Shown here: piece by piece, positions 1-5,635 of the stretch | Numbering within the stretch: the stretch's first letter is position 1 | How the letters are laid out: each line of letters begins with the position of its first letter | Notes under the pieces: generated by a model | The model's input: the letters and a program-made list of their open reading frames with translations, nothing else | What the model was told of the DNA's origin: nothing | The model's database searches: none | DNA from: Desulfosporosinus sp. | Lineage (GTDB): Bacteria; Bacillota; Desulfitobacteriia; Desulfitobacteriales; Desulfitobacteriaceae | Reading direction: 5' to 3' | DNA: 5,637 nt | Assembly: GCA_016278585.1 (NCBI GenBank) | Contig: JADQBO010000503.1 | Location: 1-5,637, forward strand | Made by a program: the position numbers and the translations under genes

Positions 1-1
1 G

Positions 2-286
2 TATAGTGAAAACGGTAAAAGAATCCCCTTAACAGCCTTTGTCCAGCCGGATGGAAAAGTTATGGTGGCAGTAAGCTTTTGCGAACCCTGTAAGGGAGAA
101 ACCTTTCACATCACTGATAACCAAATAGTTTGTAATGTATGTGGAACGGTCTGGGATCTTCAAACACTCAAAGGAATAAGCGGGGGTTGCCAAACTTATC
201 CCCCAGAAGCACTGACCTACTCTTTAAACGGGGAAAATTTAGAGATTCCTCAATCTGTCCTTGACGCCTGGGAACCCAGAGTTTAG
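2..286 (+). CDS. DUF2318 (Fe-S-containing, FtrD-like) protein, C-terminal fragment
   Basis: The frame is open from the window edge (base 2) to the TAG stop, so this is the last 94 residues of a longer protein. The ATG at 62 is internal, because conserved-looking sequence continues upstream of it. The fragment has a cysteine pattern typical of DUF2318: FCEPC (Cys27 and Cys30 of the fragment), CNVCG (Cys44, Cys47), then WDLQTLKGISGGC (Cys63) followed by YPP. These cysteines are thought to bind metal or an Fe-S centre. Family members include the C-terminal domain of Brucella FtrD and the Campylobacter Cj1660-type protein, both in Fe(II)/P19-FTR1 iron-transport loci. Full-length members usually have membrane segments or a signal peptide in the N-terminal part, which lies outside the window. 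The downstream ABC genes on the same strand support an iron-uptake role, which is inferred. The family call is firm; the exact function is not. Confidence 0.85.
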   Translation, partial: YSENGKRIPLTAFVQPDGKVMVAVSFCEPCKGETFHITDNQIVCNVCGTVWDLQTLKGISGGCQTYPPEALTYSLNGENLEIPQSVLDAWEPRV

Positions 287-289
287 TTC

Positions 290-311
290 AACTATGAAAT
301 ATTTAATAGTT
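290..311. repeat. AT-rich 22-bp near-perfect palindrome, possible operator
   Basis: Arms AACTAT (290-295) and ATAGTT (306-311) flank the self-complementary core AAATATTT (297-304). Only the symmetric pair 296/305 (G and A) breaks the palindrome. It starts four bases after the DUF2318 stop codon. It could be a repressor or activator operator. It does not match the Fur, DtxR or FNR consensus sequences that I know. In AT-rich DNA, chance is possible. Confidence 0.4.
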
Positions 312-318
312 CACTTTA

Positions 319-344
319 AACGCACTCGTTTTAACGAGTGCGTT
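319..344 (+). terminator. GC-rich hairpin between the DUF2318 and ABC genes (possible terminator or attenuator)
   Basis: CGCACTCGTT (321-330) and AACGAGTGCG (333-342) are exact reverse complements. AA/TT pairs extend the arms to 319-330 and 333-344. The real loop is probably about six bases (TTTTAA). The downstream sequence (TTCACTCTAACATTT) is not a proper T tract, so termination may be weak or partial. The site may instead be a processing or mRNA-stability element, setting different expression of the DUF2318 gene and the transporter genes. Confidence 0.5.
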
Positions 345-375
345 CACTCTAACATTTACAAGAAGGAAGTGCCCT

Positions 376-1050
376 ATGTCTTTAATAAAGACCTGTGAGA
401 TCAACAAAAGTTACAAAGGGGGAGACGGTATTGTTGAAGCCCTTAAAAATGTAAATCTTGAGATATCTGAAAGAGAGTTTCTAGCTTTAATGGGACCTTC
501 CGGTTCTGGTAAAAGTACCTTACTGAGTATTCTGGGAGGATTAAATCCCCCAACCTCTGGTAAACTCATCATCGATGACATTGATGTCTATTCTCTTAAA
601 TCCGAACGATTAGCAGATTTTCGACATGAATACGTAGGCTTTGTTTTTCAACAATATCAATTAATTCCATACCTTACGGCCCTTGAAAATGTCATGCTTC
701 CTCTGGCTATAACTTCTCGCCCACGAAGAGAACAACGAGATATGGCTCAAACTGTCCTGGATAAAGTTGGCTTAGGCAGCAAGTCCTTACGTTTACCTAA
801 TCAATTATCCGGCGGCGAACAAAATCGAGTAGCTATTGCTCGGGCGATTGTTAATCAACCCGCCATCATATTTGCGGATGAACCTACCGGAAGCCTAGAC
901 TCAAAGACAGCGATAGAGCTATTAGAATTATTTCAAGTCCTAAATCAGGACGGTTTAACAATTATTATGGTGACTCATAACAAAGAAAACCTAGCATGGG
1001 TTTCCAGAACACTATATATTCGTGATGGAATTTTAGCCCCAACTCCATGA
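376..1050 (+). CDS. ABC transporter ATP-binding protein, MacB/LolD type
   Basis: This 224-residue protein is a complete cytoplasmic nucleotide-binding subunit that would power the two permeases encoded next. All motifs are present in order: Walker A GPSGSGKST (40-48), the Q-loop in FVFQQ (Gln92), the signature LSGGEQ (144-149), Walker B IIFADE (164-169, catalytic Glu169), the D-loop SLDS (173-176) and the switch His201 in VTHN. Length and sequence fit the MacB/LolD/FtsE-like group, which works with FtsX-fold permeases rather than with classical import permeases. The ATG follows AGAAGGAAG (361-369) at a good distance. The next gene starts 20 bases after the stop, consistent with one transcript. 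Iron transport is inferred only from the DUF2318 neighbour and from resemblance to P19-type loci such as Campylobacter cj1661-cj1663. Lipoprotein or peptide export is the alternative from family membership alone. Confidence 0.93.
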   Translation: MSLIKTCEINKSYKGGDGIVEALKNVNLEISEREFLALMGPSGSGKSTLLSILGGLNPPTSGKLIIDDIDVYSLKSERLADFRHEYVGFVFQQYQLIPYLTALENVMLPLAITSRPRREQRDMAQTVLDKVGLGSKSLRLPNQLSGGEQNRVAIARAIVNQPAIIFADEPTGSLDSKTAIELLELFQVLNQDGLTIIMVTHNKENLAWVSRTLYIRDGILAPTP

Positions 1051-1070
1051 GAGACCAAGGAGGAAACTAA

Positions 1071-2234
1071 ATGCGGTTAACAGATATTGCCTTTCAAAAC
1101 TTACGTCGCCATAAAATGCGCTCTTTATTATTGGTGATCAGCGTGGTTATTGGTGTGGCAGCAATCATCTTCCTTTATTCCACTACCCAAGCCATGAAAG
1201 AGGATGTTGCTAACAAACTGGATCAATATGGTTCAAATATACTTATCCTTCCAGATACCGGAGAAGCTATGACCTTTGGCGGTATAACGATTGAAGCTCC
1301 GACTCAGATCAAACAACTGGATATGTCTTTAATCTCCCAAATGCAAACCATTAAAAATAAGGAAACTTTGGCCACTATAGCGCCAAAACTATTAGTAAAC
1401 ACTAAGATAAAGGGAAAAGAAATCTTGTTACTGGGAGTGGATTTTTCACAGGAATTACGCTTAAAAAAATGGTGGAAATTAAATGGTCTTGCTCAAAACC
1501 AGATTCCAACGGCCAACGAAGTTATCTTAGGCAGTGACGTCGCCCAAGCCCTGAGTCTTAGCCCAAAGCAAAGTGTAACCATCAAGGGACAAAATTTTAT
1601 CGTGGCAGGGATTGTCCAATCTACGGGTTCTGCGGAAAATGATCAAGCGATCTTTATAGATTTAGCTGTGCTCCAAAAACTGGCTGATCGTCCCAACGCA
1701 ATTAGTCTTATAGAGACTGCGGCACTATGCTATACCTGTCCGATCGAAGAAGTTACCCAACAGTTAAGCGATAAACTTCCGGGCACTAAAGTTACAGCCC
1801 TAAAGTCTACCCTAGAATCTCGAGATGATACCGTCAGTAGATTTAACTTATTTGCGAGAAGCGTATCGTTGATTCTTTTGCTGGCTAGTGGTTTAGTTAT
1901 CACCATGACTATAAAATCCTCTGTCGAAGAACGGACCCTGGAAATTGGAATTTTACGAGCAATCGGTTTCCGAAAACATCATATCATTCAGGTCGTGCTT
2001 ACTGAAGCCGGTTTCTTAAGTCTCTTGGGTGGGTTATTTGGATACTTTCTTGGGATGAGTGCAGCAGTTAACGTTGGATCTGCTTTAGTTAAATCTCAAG
2101 TTCATATCCCTTGGCAATCTGATTTATTGGTTTATGCATTAACTGCCTCTTTTTTAATGGGTCTATTAGGAAGTCTTTATCCAGCTTGGAAAGCAGCGAG
2201 ACTTGACCCGACTGAATCTTTACGTTATTTGTAA
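1071..2234 (+). CDS. ABC transporter permease 1, FtsX/MacB type, with extracytoplasmic CxxC
   Basis: This 387-residue protein has the four-helix MacB/FtsX layout. A short cytoplasmic N-terminus (LTDIAFQNLRRHKMRS) leads into TM1 (about 17-37), then a large extracytoplasmic domain (about 38-260) and three C-terminal helices (about 263-285, 310-335, 350-372). The coupling region EIGILRAIGFRKHHI (291-305) and the C-terminal DPTESLRYL are typical of the family. The extracytoplasmic domain holds a Cys-Tyr-Thr-Cys motif (Cys220, Cys223; 1728-1739), a possible thiol-disulfide or metal site. The second permease lacks it. A strong site AAGGAGG (1057-1063) precedes the ATG. The two permeases are clearly related (LTDIA.QNLRR.K, VDF..EL..K.WW, FRAIGFR in permease 2 and LRAIGFR here) and probably form a heterodimer with the upstream ATPase. 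The substrate is unknown; Fe or a redox-linked step in iron uptake is inferred from context. Confidence 0.9.
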   Translation: MRLTDIAFQNLRRHKMRSLLLVISVVIGVAAIIFLYSTTQAMKEDVANKLDQYGSNILILPDTGEAMTFGGITIEAPTQIKQLDMSLISQMQTIKNKETLATIAPKLLVNTKIKGKEILLLGVDFSQELRLKKWWKLNGLAQNQIPTANEVILGSDVAQALSLSPKQSVTIKGQNFIVAGIVQSTGSAENDQAIFIDLAVLQKLADRPNAISLIETAALCYTCPIEEVTQQLSDKLPGTKVTALKSTLESRDDTVSRFNLFARSVSLILLLASGLVITMTIKSSVEERTLEIGILRAIGFRKHHIIQVVLTEAGFLSLLGGLFGYFLGMSAAVNVGSALVKSQVHIPWQSDLLVYALTASFLMGLLGSLYPAWKAARLDPTESLRYL

Positions 2235-2257
2235 CCAGAGAGATCATCAGTTAATCA

Positions 2258-2281
2258 GAAAGCGGTATTGTATTAGCTTTC
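2258..2281. repeat. Short inverted repeat in the permease 1-permease 2 gap
   Basis: GAAAGC (2258-2263) and GCTTTC (2276-2281) are reverse complements around a 12-base loop. A second small repeat, GAGTC (2297-2301) with GACTC (2315-2319), follows. Both lie in the 107-base gap between the permease genes, which is long for an operon. No T tract or convincing promoter is visible. They may be weak mRNA structures or chance. Confidence 0.25.
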
Positions 2282-2341
2282 GAGGCACAATAACAGAGTC
2301 GAATATCTGCCCAAGACTCGATAATATATAGGAGGTACTAG

Positions 2342-3475
2342 ATGACACTCACTGATATAGCAATCCAAAATTTACGCCGGCGTAAAGGGAAAACAGCCTT
2401 TTTACTTCTAACGTTTGTATTAGTTGTTAGTATCACCATCACGTTGAATACACTAGCTACAAGTATGCGGGACGATTTACAAAAAAGTTTAACCCAATAT
2501 GGTGCTAATGTCATTATTACGCCAAAGTCAGAGCATTTTACACTAAGTTACGGCGGTCTCTCTGTTCCAGGAGTCAATTACGAGGTTAAGCATTTAAGCT
2601 ATGATAGCTTAGCTAAAATAAAGAATAGCCCGGATCTAATCATTAGAGAAATTGCCCCCAAAATCATCGGTTCCGCGGCAGGAGTTAATAAGCGCTATCT
2701 GATTATTGGAGTAGATTTTCCTAGTGAACTAAAAATGAAACCCTGGTGGCAAATTAAAGGAGTTCAACCAGGTGACCAAGAAGTTATTATCGGTTCAAGT
2801 ATTGCAACCCGAGAAAATCTAGTGATTGGAAGTACTATAGAACTTAATCAGCAGAACTATCCAGTTGTGGGGATCATGGAAGAAACAGGGGGTTCTGAAG
2901 ACCTTGGAGTATTTATGAATTTTAACACATCTCGAAATTTGACTGGCATAGACTCTTGGTCCATGATTGAGCTCAATACGGCTCAACCGAATAACACTGC
3001 CGCCTATTTAAGTGAGCTATTACCCCAGGCCAAGGTCTCTGAAATATCACAATTAGTTCAGGGAACCAAAGAAAGTGTTGAACGATTTTCAAACTTTTCG
3101 TTAATTACTTCCGTAATATTGGGGGTTATGGGAGTTTTGATCATACTCGTTACAACATCTGGTAATATCAATGACCGAATAGCCGAGTTTGGTATCTTTC
3201 GAGCCATTGGTTTTCGCCGCCGCCAGATCTCTTCTATTCTACTTCGTGAAATTACCTTTGTAAGCCTTTCTGGAGGAGTTCTCGGCTATCTTTTAGGGGA
3301 GCTTACCCCTACTCTGCTTGGCCCAATTGCTTTCCAAAAAACGATTAGTTTTCAATTCAATCCCATTCTTGCCATAACCGCTATAAGCGCTTCGCTCATT
3401 GTCGGTATCCTCTCAATCCTTTTGGCAAAAAGGGCCATTTCCCTCGATCCTGTAGAAGCACTTTCTTATCTCTAA
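2342..3475 (+). CDS. ABC transporter permease 2, FtsX/MacB type
   Basis: This 377-residue protein is a paralogue of the preceding permease with the same layout. TM1 is at about 18-38, the extracytoplasmic domain at about 39-252, and three helices lie at about 254-275, 303-330 and 342-365. Shared blocks include LTDIAIQNLRRRK at the N-terminus, VDFPSELKMKPWW (124-136), the coupling segment EFGIFRAIGFRRRQI (282-296) and the C-terminal DPVEALSYL. The C-terminus matches that of permease 1 (DPTESLRYL), so this gene ends naturally at its TAA. It has no cysteine where permease 1 has CYTC; the aligned stretch reads LNTAQPNNTAAYL. AGGAGGT (2330-2336) precedes the ATG at a good distance. Two non-identical permeases with one ATPase match the arrangement of P19-type iron loci. 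The stop is followed directly, in the same frame, by a truncated CcdA coding sequence. Confidence 0.9.
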   Translation: MTLTDIAIQNLRRRKGKTAFLLLTFVLVVSITITLNTLATSMRDDLQKSLTQYGANVIITPKSEHFTLSYGGLSVPGVNYEVKHLSYDSLAKIKNSPDLIIREIAPKIIGSAAGVNKRYLIIGVDFPSELKMKPWWQIKGVQPGDQEVIIGSSIATRENLVIGSTIELNQQNYPVVGIMEETGGSEDLGVFMNFNTSRNLTGIDSWSMIELNTAQPNNTAAYLSELLPQAKVSEISQLVQGTKESVERFSNFSLITSVILGVMGVLIILVTTSGNINDRIAEFGIFRAIGFRRRQISSILLREITFVSLSGGVLGYLLGELTPTLLGPIAFQKTISFQFNPILAITAISASLIVGILSILLAKRAISLDPVEALSYL

Positions 3476-3481
3476 CATCTA

Positions 3482-4054
3482 TTGTCGATGCTACCGGTCA
3501 TGCTGGGATATATCGGTCGCTTGGAAAAGTCTTCTAAAACTAAAGGCTTTATCACGTCCGTTTCCTTTGTTCTTGGTTTAGCTGTTACGTTTGCCATTTT
3601 AGGTGTAGCCGCAGCCCTATTAGGTAAAGTTTTTGGTCAGATCGGCGCCGTATGGCTTTATATTGTTGGTCTTTTTGCGATTTTGATGGGATTACAGCTG
3701 CTAGGTGTTATCAATATTAATTTTCCAGGGTTAAAGGCCTTGCCAGAAAAAAAGAGCGGGATTTTAGGCTCGTTTGGAGCGGGCTTATTGTTCGGTTTGG
3801 TTGCTTCACCCTGTGCTACTCCCGTCTTAGCGGTCTTGATGACCTATGTAGCCGGTCAAGGTGTACTCTGGTATGGTGCTTTGTTACTCTTTGTCTATGG
3901 TCTTGGTCACGGGCTGCCGTTGCTTATCGCAGGTACTTTCACGTCCGTTTTAAAGAGTCTTCCTCGCTTACAGAAATGGGGTCACTATATTACGTATCTA
4001 AGTGGAAGCTTACTCATTGGGTTAGGTTTATATTTATTCACAAGAACAGGTTAG
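3482..4054 (+). CDS. CcdA/DsbD-family thiol-disulfide membrane protein, 5'-truncated (lacks TM1 and first Cys)
   Basis: CcdA/DsbD transmembrane proteins carry electrons from cytoplasmic thioredoxin to extracytoplasmic thiol proteins. They use two cysteines, one in each of two homologous three-helix halves. Here the second-half motif ASPCATP (Cys111 counted from TTG 3482) and five hydrophobic helices (about 24-50, 56-77, 94-124, 130-152, 167-187) are clear. The first residues, SMLPVMLGYIGR, correspond to the stretch normally just after the first Pro-Cys motif. So TM1 and the first catalytic Cys are missing, leaving 190 residues where about 220-240 are usual. TTG 3482 or ATG 3488 would be the start, but neither has a ribosome binding site. 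The frame is the same as permease 2, whose TAA lies seven bases upstream. This is probably a non-functional deletion remnant or an assembly error. If intact, it would supply reductant to the DUF2318/permease system. Confidence 0.8.
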   Translation: MSMLPVMLGYIGRLEKSSKTKGFITSVSFVLGLAVTFAILGVAAALLGKVFGQIGAVWLYIVGLFAILMGLQLLGVININFPGLKALPEKKSGILGSFGAGLLFGLVASPCATPVLAVLMTYVAGQGVLWYGALLLFVYGLGHGLPLLIAGTFTSVLKSLPRLQKWGHYITYLSGSLLIGLGLYLFTRTG

Positions 4055-4058
4055 AACA

Positions 4059-4094
4059 AAATGGCAGTGCCTCCTCTGAGAACCACTGCCATTT
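4059..4094. terminator. Bidirectional intrinsic terminator between ccdA-like gene and lgt
   Basis: AAATGGCAGTG (4059-4069) pairs perfectly with CACTGCCATTT (4084-4094) around a 14-base loop. On the + strand it is followed by a T-rich run (TTTCTTATAAGATTCTTT). On the - strand the stem is followed by TTTTGTTCT. It starts five bases after the CcdA-like stop and lies 29 bases past the end of lgt, so it fits as a shared terminator for two convergent genes. Confidence 0.85.
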
Positions 4095-4122
4095 CTTATA
4101 AGATTCTTTCGACTCTCTAACT

Positions 4123-4911
4123 TTAATCCAATTTCCGATTATAAGATGCTGCAGAAAAAGTTAGAACAGCAGCAGAAACAAGGGCTATCACGATCATACC
4201 TACACTACTCCACTGTGCTGAAGTTAAATTAAATAGATAACGAGCACCATCCCCTCGTAAAAATTCTAATCCGAAACGCCCTAGGGAATAGAGTATAATA
4301 TAGGTTAAAAAGAGGATACCCCTTGGCAATTTTCGCCAACGCGAAAGTATGATAATCAGAGCGAAAACAACCATGTCCCATTGCCCTTCCCATACTTCTG
4401 CCGGCCATAGGGGTTGGCTACCATAGGCTTCATAAGCCGGAGTTCCCGAGGGATAAACCAGGCCAAAACCTTGGTTAGTCGGGCTACCATAAGCATCTCC
4501 ATTCAGAAAGCAAGCAATTCTTCCGATTCCCTGCCCTAGAATAATCCCAGGGGCAGCAATATCAGCCATTCTCCAAAAATCAAGCTGGTATTTGCGAGTG
4601 TAGATCCATCCCACAATAAAGGCCCCAACCAAACCTCCTTGAATAGCCATGCCACCATGCCAAATCATAAAGATTTCGGCAAGATGAAGCGAGTAATAGT
4701 CCCACTCGTAGAAAAAAACTTGCCAACCACGTGCTCCAATAATGGCTCCAATCACGGCAAAGAGTACCAAGTCCAAAAGATGCTGGCGGTATTCCTTTTC
4801 AGAAGAGGCTAAATGATAAGCTACCCCTAAACCAATTAATATTGCTAGGGTTACCAGTACACCGTAAGATTTTAGTGAAAATTCCCCAATACTAAATAAA
4901 GTTTGTAACAG
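4123..4911 (-). CDS. lgt: Prolipoprotein diacylglyceryl transferase (CTG start)
   Basis: Lgt transfers diacylglycerol from phosphatidylglycerol to the lipobox cysteine of prolipoproteins in the cytoplasmic membrane. The frame reads LFSIGEFSLKSYGVLV at its N-terminus, the usual Lgt start, and is open to a stop at 4941-4939. It has no in-frame ATG or GTG at the right place. The best start is CTG (4911-4909), six bases after AGGGGGGAG (4926-4918). This gives 262 residues, normal for Lgt; the first TTG (4776) would remove TM1. Visible features, numbered from CTG, are Tyr16, HGGMAIQGG (85-93), the signature GRIACFLNGDAYG (130-142) and GRFGLEFLRGD (Arg212, Glu216). In the signature, the position of E. 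coli Asn146 is Cys134 and that of Glu151 is Asp139. It may be a divergent Lgt or a second copy. A strong promoter lies upstream, and the gene converges on the iron-type block. Confidence 0.93.
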   Translation of the reverse strand: MLQTLFSIGEFSLKSYGVLVTLAILIGLGVAYHLASSEKEYRQHLLDLVLFAVIGAIIGARGWQVFFYEWDYYSLHLAEIFMIWHGGMAIQGGLVGAFIVGWIYTRKYQLDFWRMADIAAPGIILGQGIGRIACFLNGDAYGSPTNQGFGLVYPSGTPAYEAYGSQPLWPAEVWEGQWDMVVFALIIILSRWRKLPRGILFLTYIILYSLGRFGLEFLRGDGARYLFNLTSAQWSSVGMIVIALVSAAVLTFSAASYNRKLD

Positions 4912-4992
4912 ATCTTTCTCCCCCCTCAGAATTCTAACTCAAAACTAGTCTACGACCCATTTTAAACCATCTTAAACGAATACTATAAGATA

Positions 4993-5018
4993 TAATCCTT
5001 ATTATTTTTAGCGGATTA
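4993..5018. repeat. Inverted repeat in the lgt leader
   Basis: TAATCC (4993-4998) and GGATTA (5013-5018) are reverse complements around a 14-base AT-rich loop. They lie just inside the predicted start of the lgt transcript (near 5021). It could be an operator or a small 5' hairpin. With a six-base arm, chance is also possible. Confidence 0.25.
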
Positions 5019-5027
5019 CTATGATTA

Positions 5028-5056
5028 ATTTTAGGTTTTTGTACCCTCTTTGTCAA
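5028..5056 (-). promoter_or_regulatory. Sigma-A promoter for lgt
   Basis: Read on the - strand, TTGACA (5056-5051) is followed by a 17-base spacer (5050-5034) and TAAAAT (5033-5028). The -35 is a perfect match, the spacing is optimal and the -10 is one base off TATAAT. Transcription should start near 5021, giving a leader of about 110 bases before the CTG start of lgt. No other gene lies between, so lgt has its own transcript. Confidence 0.85.
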
Positions 5057-5244
5057 GCTTGCTATCAATGAAATATATTCCTTATTACCATAGATTCTGA
5101 CCCATAAACATCTTCTAAGATTAGGATGAGTTTTCTCCTGCCATAGAGATTATCCTAGGAAGGAGCCTGCTCTATTCCCCCTCGACGGTCATAGACAATT
5201 TACTGTCGCTGAAGACGGGGATGGCAGAAACACCGCAAAAGTAA

Positions 5245-5288
5245 ACCATAAAGGGGGCTAAGGATAATTCCTCAGCCTCCTTTATGGT
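5245..5288 (-). terminator. Strong hairpin terminator after the SHOCT gene
   Basis: On the - strand, ACCATAAAGG pairs with CCTTTATGGT at the base of the stem. After an A/C mismatch, GGCT pairs with AGCC; after a G/T wobble, AGGA pairs with TCCT around an ATTA loop. The whole hairpin is 44 bases and is followed by TTTACTTTT. It begins six bases after the SHOCT stop codon. On the + strand the downstream sequence is less T-rich, so the main direction is -. Confidence 0.85.
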
Positions 5289-5293
5289 GCTAT

Positions 5294-5560
5294 TCATTTA
5301 CTCTCTAAATCCTGTTTCCGGCTCTGGTACTCCACGGAATCGATCTCACCACGGGCATATCGTTCACGGAGGATATCCATTGCTCTATGCTTGTCTAATC
5401 CTCCAGTATGAACGTGCGAGGCATTTCGTCTAAATAAGTAAATGCCCAGTAAAATAATCCCAATCCAAAAGATGAGCATCCCTATCCCCATTATCCCATA
5501 TCCACTGTTACCATAACCACCATATCCCCAACCACCCATCATATTGCCCCAACCCATCAT
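5294..5560 (-). CDS. SHOCT-domain small membrane protein with Gly/Met/Trp-rich N-terminus
   Basis: This 88-residue protein has three parts. Residues 1-22 are rich in Gly, Met, Trp and Tyr (MMGWGNMMGGWGYGGYG). One hydrophobic helix spans about 24-43 and is followed by the basic residues RR. A C-terminal SHOCT domain covers about 60-86 (AMDILRERYARGEIDSVEYQSRKQDL). SHOCT is a short helical motif, often at protein ends and thought to mediate oligomerisation; its molecular role is not settled. Small membrane proteins of this build are common in Firmicutes and other bacteria and are often found beside metal-handling genes. The Met-rich start could bind a soft metal such as copper, which is inference. 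The ATG at 5560 follows AAGGAGG (5574-5568) with a seven-base spacer; the second ATG (5557) is possible but less well placed. A possible upstream gene ends inside this ribosome binding site, suggesting an operon. Confidence 0.88.
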   Translation of the reverse strand: MMGWGNMMGGWGYGGYGNSGYGIMGIGMLIFWIGIILLGIYLFRRNASHVHTGGLDKHRAMDILRERYARGEIDSVEYQSRKQDLESK

Positions 5561-5572
5561 TTAGATTCCTCC

Positions 5573-5635
5573 TTAATCATCAATAGACTCTCGGCATTCG
5601 CCGAGGCAGTTGGGACAAGGGTTTACCTGCACCCA
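5573..5635 (-). CDS. C-terminal end of a possible Cys-containing protein (partial)
   Basis: On the - strand, a frame open from the window edge encodes about 20 residues ending PCPNCLGECRESIDD before a TAA at 5575-5573. The stop overlaps the AAGGAGG site of the SHOCT gene, the tight spacing expected of translationally coupled operon genes. CPNC plus a further Cys suggests a zinc-ribbon or redox motif. A competing frame is open over almost the same stretch, so this call rests mainly on the junction and the Cys pattern. The protein cannot be named from this fragment. Confidence 0.35.
   Translation of the reverse strand, partial: WVQVNPCPNCLGECRESIDD
5590..5605. repeat. Small GC-rich hairpin upstream of the SHOCT gene
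   Basis: CTCGGC (5590-5595) and GCCGAG (5600-5605) are perfect complements around ATTC. A second pair, GTTGGG (5609-5614) with CCCAAC (5632-5637), reaches the window edge. They overlap the possible coding end described for this region, so they may only reflect codon sequence. Alternatively they could form a structured leader for the SHOCT gene. Confidence 0.3.

Larger units (their letters stand above)
4912..5293. other. Intergenic stretch between lgt and the SHOCT gene
   Basis: I see no coding sequence in these 382 bases on either strand; open frames are very short and lack ribosome binding sites. The part nearest lgt holds its ribosome binding site, a leader of about 110 bases and the promoter. 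The far end holds the terminator of the SHOCT gene. The middle (about 5057-5244) contains the palindrome TCCTAGGA (5153-5160) and a weak nested pairing: TCCCC 5176-5180 with GGGGA 5217-5221, and CGAC 5183-5186 with GTCG 5205-5208. I could not match it to any riboswitch or small RNA family I know. Confidence 0.6.

Noticed and set aside
62..64. ATG at 62 as the start of a 74-residue DUF2318 protein
   Set aside because: The frame is open to the window edge, no ribosome binding site precedes the ATG, and family sequence continues upstream; this is a truncated longer gene.
290..311. Palindrome as a Fur, DtxR or FNR box
   Set aside because: Its arms do not match those consensus sequences; kept only as a possible operator for an unknown factor.
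4774..4776. TTG at 4776 as the start of lgt
   Set aside because: It would remove the conserved N-terminal YG motif and TM1, and has no Shine-Dalgarno sequence; the CTG at 4911 fits better.
4968..4996. TATAAT at 4991 as a + strand promoter
   Set aside because: There is no -35 sequence at a suitable distance and no + strand gene downstream.
5087..5250. Known riboswitch or tRNA in the intergenic stretch
   Set aside because: No conserved core of a riboswitch class I know and no cloverleaf could be found by eye on either strand.
5245..5288. Hairpin as the terminator of a + strand small RNA
   Set aside because: The + strand side lacks a T tract, while the - strand side has one and sits directly after the SHOCT stop.
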